Shown here in pieces: positions 13,918-17,282 of a stretch of 17,282 nucleotides of DNA (positions are counted from its first letter, which is position 1; each line of letters starts with the position of its first letter). The translations under genes and the position numbers were made by a program. Origin of the DNA: SSEF01 sp964604195. GTDB taxonomy: Bacteria; Patescibacteriota; Minisyncoccia; Moranbacterales; UBA1568. The stretch covers positions 1-17,282 of the forward strand of contig CAZRXW010000020.1 of NCBI GenBank assembly GCA_964604195.1. Reading direction: 5' to 3'. Below the pieces are notes generated by a model. It was not told where the DNA came from, made no database searches, and saw only the letters and a program-made list of their open reading frames with translations.

Positions 13918-15369
13918 TTACACCGTAATCCTTTCCTGAAGGGGAGCTTCTTCTTTCGAACTAAAAACACTAGCGATTTCTTCTGGGGTTATCGCTCTAA
14001 ATATCCAAAGAGATCCGATGTACACCAACGCCGATGCTATGCCCGCTAGTAGAAATGGCCCGGGAGTTAGGAACATCAGCGTCATCCCCATGGCCAAAGC
14101 CGCCATAAAAATTGAAAATAGCCGGTCAGGATGAGGAATAAAACCTATCTTCTTGGCCACCAACCAACCCGAAAGCAACACTACCAAAAATTCAGTAATA
14201 GCTGAGGCAATGGCTGCCCCTTGATACGCCAGTAACTCAATGAGGGTGAGGTTCATGGTAATATTGATGATCGCCACTCCTAGCAAAAGGAACATTAATT
14301 TCTTCTGAATATTGCCCACCAAAATGATCATATTGAAATAATGACCAAAAAAAATGCCGGCTAGCGAAAAGGCGAGTATCTGAAGAACTCGAGCAGAATC
14401 CTCAAATCCTGATCCACTCACAATACGAATAATATCCGGGGCCAGGAAAAGCATTCCCAATACAATTGGAAGTACAAGGATTACAAAAACTTTAGCCGTT
14501 TTATGGGCTACTTCTCGGAAATGGGCCTTGTCCCGATGATATGCCTTGGAAAGCACTGGGAGAATCAGTCCTGCCAGCATCGCCGGAAAAAAAATGAGGT
14601 TTTCCATCACTTTATAAGCCACGTTATAAATACCTACTTCGGCAGCTGGGCGAAGGAATGAAAGGAGTATGGTATCCATCTTAAAGTAAAGAAAAGTGAT
14701 AAGAGCCATGGCCCCCAAGGGTAACGAGTCTCGAAGGAATATTCGCCAAAATTTTCTGTCAAAATGTAGGGAAAACTTCACAAATGACCGTGAAATCCAA
14801 AAGATAAGGAGAGAATTAAACCCCATATTGATGAGCAGTACGCTCACCAGTGCTATAAAGCCCAGATCAAGCTGGACCACCGAATAAATAAGCCCTAGCT
14901 GGAGTATCTTGCCAAGAAACTCAACAAGAGCAACTCGGTCCATCTTAAGACGTTTTTGGTACAGCGAGTGAAGGAGCGTAGAGAATTGAGCGAATAGAAG
15001 AGCAACCACTGCCAAAAAAATTCCAAATTTCACCTCTCCTCGATAGTGAAGGAAATAAAGAAAGAGGGGGGCAGTCACGATAAGAACGAGACTTGCCAAA
15101 AGACGAAGAGCTACTATCTTGCCAAGAATATGAGGTTCTTCACTGTCTGATCGAGCTATTTCTCGAGTAGTTATAGTAGCTAAGCCTAAATCACCAATAG
15201 CTCCAAAAAAAGCAAAGAAAGCAAGCACTGTGGCATATTCTCCAAAACCTTCTTGCCCCAGATAACCCGTAATGAGCCTCATGGAAAGAAGCGCAATAAA
15301 AACCGTCGAAACTACTTTGAGTGTCGAATTAAAAACTACGTTATATGCTATACGTCTCGCTAATGCCAT
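13918..15369 (-). CDS. polysaccharide flippase, Wzx/MOP superfamily
   Basis: 483 aa membrane protein with roughly 12-14 hydrophobic helices and the Polysacc_synt layout. It starts LARRIAYNVVFNSTLKVVS, followed by MRLITGYLGQEGFGEYATVLAF and IGDLGLATITTREIAR. The middle has MDTILLSFLRPAAEVGIYNVAYKV, a typical central motif of Wzx proteins. It would flip lipid-linked oligosaccharides made by the two glycosyltransferases to the outside for the ligase/polymerase-like proteins. It follows jag by 21 bases, so no promoter-sized gap separates the glycan genes from the ribosome/insertase cluster. GAGG lies 3 bases before the ATG, close for a Shine-Dalgarno. The C-terminal ~25 residues are charged and likely cytoplasmic. 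Confidence 0.9.
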   Translation of the reverse strand: MALARRIAYNVVFNSTLKVVSTVFIALLSMRLITGYLGQEGFGEYATVLAFFAFFGAIGDLGLATITTREIARSDSEEPHILGKIVALRLLASLVLIVTAPLFLYFLHYRGEVKFGIFLAVVALLFAQFSTLLHSLYQKRLKMDRVALVEFLGKILQLGLIYSVVQLDLGFIALVSVLLINMGFNSLLIFWISRSFVKFSLHFDRKFWRIFLRDSLPLGAMALITFLYFKMDTILLSFLRPAAEVGIYNVAYKVMENLIFFPAMLAGLILPVLSKAYHRDKAHFREVAHKTAKVFVILVLPIVLGMLFLAPDIIRIVSGSGFEDSARVLQILAFSLAGIFFGHYFNMIILVGNIQKKLMFLLLGVAIINITMNLTLIELLAYQGAAIASAITEFLVVLLSGWLVAKKIGFIPHPDRLFSIFMAALAMGMTLMFLTPGPFLLAGIASALVYIGSLWIFRAITPEEIASVFSSKEEAPLQERITV

Positions 15370-15390
15370 GCCCTCACTGTAGCGTGAATT

Positions 15391-15891
15391 CTACTCTTCC
15401 GAAAGAGACCCTTCGCCACTTTTACGCCGAATCAAAACTTTGCGTTCTTCACCAGAGCCAACGCTCTCTGTGACCACATCTGGATGGTCAGCGAGTAATG
15501 TGTGGATAAGCTTCCGTTCATAAGCAATCATCGGCCGAAGAGAGAGTGGCAATCCAGTTTCTACCACCTCTTTTACAGCGCGCAAAGCCTCTTGCTCCAA
15601 AAAGCTTTTCTTTTCAGCAAAATAATGATTCACATCAAGGCTAAGTATTGATCTTTCTGGAAGAGATTTCCTCGTGAGCACCCTCAAAAGATGGAGGAGG
15701 GCCTGTAAGTTTGCGCCGTGCTGACCGATAAGGAGCTGTTGCCCATCCCGAACCACTAACTCACAAACATACTCCACCCGCTCATCTGAAAGAAGCCGCT
15801 CGCTGACAGACACCTCCGCGTCAAAACCCATCCTTTGCAGGAGTGTCTTTGCCTCAAGGACTATTTTTTCACGTGGAGAGAGGTCATTCAT
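15391..15891 (-). CDS. jag: Jag/KhpB RNA-binding protein (KH + R3H)
   Basis: 166 aa. A KH domain with GQHG (56-59) in LLIGQHGANLQALLHLLRVL, then an R3H domain with Arg126-x3-His130 (YERKLIH) in RPMIAYERKLIHTLLAD. It lacks the N-terminal Jag_N domain of longer homologues, and the C-terminal tail is Ser/Glu/Gly-rich and short. In Firmicutes this protein is encoded next to the YidC homologue and binds RNA with KhpA, affecting cell elongation and division. The order yidC-jag is the classical one, with a 36-base gap. A second in-frame ATG lies close by only in another frame, so ATG 15891 is the sensible start; no Shine-Dalgarno. Confidence 0.9.
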   Translation of the reverse strand: MNDLSPREKIVLEAKTLLQRMGFDAEVSVSERLLSDERVEYVCELVVRDGQQLLIGQHGANLQALLHLLRVLTRKSLPERSILSLDVNHYFAEKKSFLEQEALRAVKEVVETGLPLSLRPMIAYERKLIHTLLADHPDVVTESVGSGEERKVLIRRKSGEGSLSEE

Positions 15892-15927
15892 AGGATGGTC
15901 GAGTCAAGAAATTAGATTCCAAATCAC

Positions 15928-16659
15928 TTAGCTCTTTAATGACTGATTCCGGAAAATGAGCTTCTGCTGACCCCAAGAAATAAGGGTCGATACAAGCCAA
16001 TAAAGAGATAACGCTGCTGGGAACTGAAAACTAAAGAAAAAAATGAGTGCTGGCCCAAGATACAACATCTGTTTCCCCATTGCCTGAGCCATATCCTGAG
16101 CGAAATCAGCCTTCTCTCCTTCTTTTTTAGGAGAAGATGCTGGAAGGATCATTTTTGTCTGAAAATATTGAGCTAGAGCAGCCAGGGCTCCCAGCCATGG
16201 AGCAGCCTTTACCAAATCGATAAAACCGAAAGCCACCGAGCCAACTGTTCCAGGATTGGCGATGAATGAGTATAGTTTGGCTCCATCAACCTGAAATTGG
16301 TTATTGGTAAAACTAATAATTACTTGGTAAAAGGCGATAAAAAACACTAGCTGAATGATGAGGGGAAGGCAACCAGCAAACGGGTTTACCTTGTTTTCCT
16401 TATAGCACTCCATGATAGCCCTGGTTTGTTTCTCCTTATCATCTTTATACTGCTCTTGGAGCTCCTTTATTTTTGGCTGGATTTCCTGCATTTTCTTCTG
16501 AGATTCTATCTGCTTCTTTGAGAGACCATAAAAAAGAACTTTGATAAGTATGGTCGTCAGAATAATGGCAACCCCAAAGTCTACTATGACAGCATCATAA
16601 AAAAATACGAGAACATTATACAGGGGATCGTAGATAAAGGTGTGATAAAGAGCGCTCAT
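15928..16659 (-). CDS. yidC: membrane protein insertase YidC/Oxa1 family
   Basis: 243 aa, the short Oxa1/SpoIIIJ form without the large periplasmic P1 domain and without a lipobox. The first core helix (~25-46) is followed by a charged coiled-coil loop (~47-90: KKQIESQKKMQEIQPKIKEL). NPFAGCLPLIIQLVFFIAFY (~92-111) marks the second helix, and helices near 164-185 and 195-235 complete the core, with the typical FQFPAALSLYWLVS motif. The position of the conserved Arg in the hydrophilic groove (Arg73 of B. subtilis SpoIIIJ) is held by Lys40 (TTILIKVLF). Its ATG overlaps the rnpA stop (ATGA). It inserts proteins into the cytoplasmic membrane, alone or with Sec. Confidence 0.95.
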   Translation of the reverse strand: MSALYHTFIYDPLYNVLVFFYDAVIVDFGVAIILTTILIKVLFYGLSKKQIESQKKMQEIQPKIKELQEQYKDDKEKQTRAIMECYKENKVNPFAGCLPLIIQLVFFIAFYQVIISFTNNQFQVDGAKLYSFIANPGTVGSVAFGFIDLVKAAPWLGALAALAQYFQTKMILPASSPKKEGEKADFAQDMAQAMGKQMLYLGPALIFFFSFQFPAALSLYWLVSTLISWGQQKLIFRNQSLKS

Positions 16660-16994
16660 AGCTTCTTCAATTTTTCAAGAAATTTACTCAGGGTTTGTCC
16701 AAGCTGATCGGGAGAATACCTCTCAAAAGGCTGTTGGAAATGGACCACCACCGCTCTTCCTCGAGGAAACTCCGCCAAATGGGCCCGAACCCAGGCGAGA
16801 ACACCTCTTTTATAGCGATGCCGTAATACAGCCGTCCGAAACGTCTTCTGTTTGAAAGTAACCCCAATTACTAGGGTATCATTTTTTGTCGAGAGAGAGA
16901 ACCCGGCAACATTCCCAATAAAAAAACGCTTCCCATGAGAAAAAAGGCGCTGAAACAGCTCCTTTTCCCTTAGCCGATTGACGCTCTTCAACAT
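16656..16994 (-). CDS. rnpA: ribonuclease P protein component
   Basis: 112 aa. Protein cofactor of RNase P, which trims the 5' leader of tRNA precursors. Recognised by the N-terminal NRLREKELFQRLFSHGKRFF, the central IGVTFKQK strand, and the basic helix FRTAVLRHRYKRGVLAWVR (52-70). The last contains the family's RNR-type motif as Arg58-His59-Arg60 rather than RNR. It lies 11 bases after rpmH and overlaps yidC by 4 bases, the standard order of this cluster. No Shine-Dalgarno before ATG 16994. Confidence 0.93.
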   Translation of the reverse strand: MLKSVNRLREKELFQRLFSHGKRFFIGNVAGFSLSTKNDTLVIGVTFKQKTFRTAVLRHRYKRGVLAWVRAHLAEFPRGRAVVVHFQQPFERYSPDQLGQTLSKFLEKLKKL

Positions 16995-17005
16995 ACGTTG
17001 AAAGA

Positions 17006-17143
17006 CTACACTGTCAGTCGCTTGCGACCTTCGCGACGACGCTTTTGAACCACTGCCCGGCCGGTTTTGGTGCTCATTCGCTCCAGAAATCCATGCCGGC
17101 GTGCTCGACGACGAGTTTTTGGCTGATAGGTTCTCTTAGGCAT
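17006..17143 (-). CDS. rpmH: 50S ribosomal protein L34
   Basis: A 45-aa, very basic protein that is almost entirely the bL34 signature: it begins MPKRTYQPKT, continues RRARRHGFLERMSTKTGRAV and ends RRREGRKRLTV, stop TAG at 17008-17006. It is a structural protein of the large ribosomal subunit. It heads the rpmH-rnpA-yidC-jag cluster. It carries the clearest Shine-Dalgarno in the window, AAGGAG, but only two bases separate it from ATG 17143, closer than usual. A consensus-like promoter lies at 17203-17231. Confidence 0.96.
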   Translation of the reverse strand: MPKRTYQPKTRRRARRHGFLERMSTKTGRAVVQKRRREGRKRLTV

Positions 17144-17202
17144 ATCTCCTTGCTAAAAAGTGAATAAACGAGCAAAATTTGCTTTTTTACAACAGTAGCG
17201 GA

Positions 17203-17231
17203 ATTGTAATGCATCTCCTAAGGAAAGTCAA
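17203..17231 (-). promoter_or_regulatory. sigma70-type promoter of the rpmH operon
   Basis: On the minus strand TTGACT (17231-17226), a 17-base spacer and TACAAT (17208-17203) form a near-consensus promoter. The predicted start near 17196 gives a ~50-base leader before rpmH. It is the only strong promoter I can see for the nine-gene run down to 9770. Confidence 0.8.
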
Positions 17232-17282
17232 GGCTCTAGACCATCACTTTAATTAATCTTCTCGAATTGCTTCAGGATGTAT

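Noticed and set aside
17159..17167. DnaA-box-like TTATTCACT on the minus strand
   Set aside because: Single site with one mismatch to TTATNCACA and no cluster; not enough to call an origin, although gene order suggests oriC may lie beyond the right edge.
17171..17188. AGCAAA-A-TTTGCT followed by a T-run as a plus-strand terminator
   Set aside because: The loop would be one base; with a realistic loop only about 4 bp remain, and no plus-strand gene precedes it.
17277..17282. ATG at the right edge as the start of dnaA
   Set aside because: Only six bases are visible and there is no motif; context alone is not enough.
1..17282. CRISPR array, insertion sequence or prophage
   Set aside because: No direct-repeat arrays, transposase motifs or terminal inverted repeats were seen; the window reads as stable chromosome.

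Overview
The window looks like chromosome of an ultra-small bacterium of the Candidate Phyla Radiation (Patescibacteria, Parcubacteria-like). This is inferred from gene content and not from a marker tree. The signs are a pilin-type two-helix membrane domain of the family typical of these genomes, short single-domain versions of YidC and Jag, short intergenic gaps, glycan genes packed into overlapping units, and a near absence of Shine-Dalgarno sequences. TGA is used as a stop codon (three genes), so the TGA=Gly code of Absconditabacteria/Gracilibacteria does not apply.

Layout. (1) 1-1725, minus strand: the 5' part of a tRNA-Leu(GAG), then ribosomal protein L19 (rplS) with a clear promoter, a promoter-proximal leader hairpin and a terminator, then an RluA-family pseudouridine synthase. 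(2) 1717-2056: a 340-base divergent intergenic region with promoters on both strands and a perfect 10-bp inverted repeat that looks like an operator. (3) 2057-7070, plus strand: a probable four-gene operon of AhpC-type peroxiredoxin, Fe/Mn superoxide dismutase, and class I ribonucleotide reductase large and small subunits (nrdA, nrdB), closed by an intrinsic terminator. It reads as an oxygen-handling unit: peroxide and superoxide removal beside a ribonucleotide reductase that needs a tyrosyl radical. (4) 7174-9765, plus strand: an exported multi-domain protein (signal peptide, three six-cysteine repeats, T4SS-pilin-like membrane hairpin, M15-like peptidase) and a membrane-anchored beta-propeller protein. 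(5) 17143-9770, minus strand: nine genes with no gap above 36 bases, rpmH-rnpA-yidC-jag followed directly by a flippase, two family-2 glycosyltransferases and two O-antigen ligase/polymerase-like proteins. rpmH-rnpA-yidC-jag is the conserved replication-origin-proximal cluster, so dnaA/oriC may lie just beyond the right edge. A consensus-like promoter in front of rpmH could read the whole run.

Most notable points: the three-module protein at 7174-8607; the oxygen cassette with its palindromic putative operator; a Gln in place of the active-site Asn in NrdA; the physical joining of the rpmH cluster to a surface-glycan operon; and translation starts that mostly lack a Shine-Dalgarno sequence, rpmH being the clear exception.
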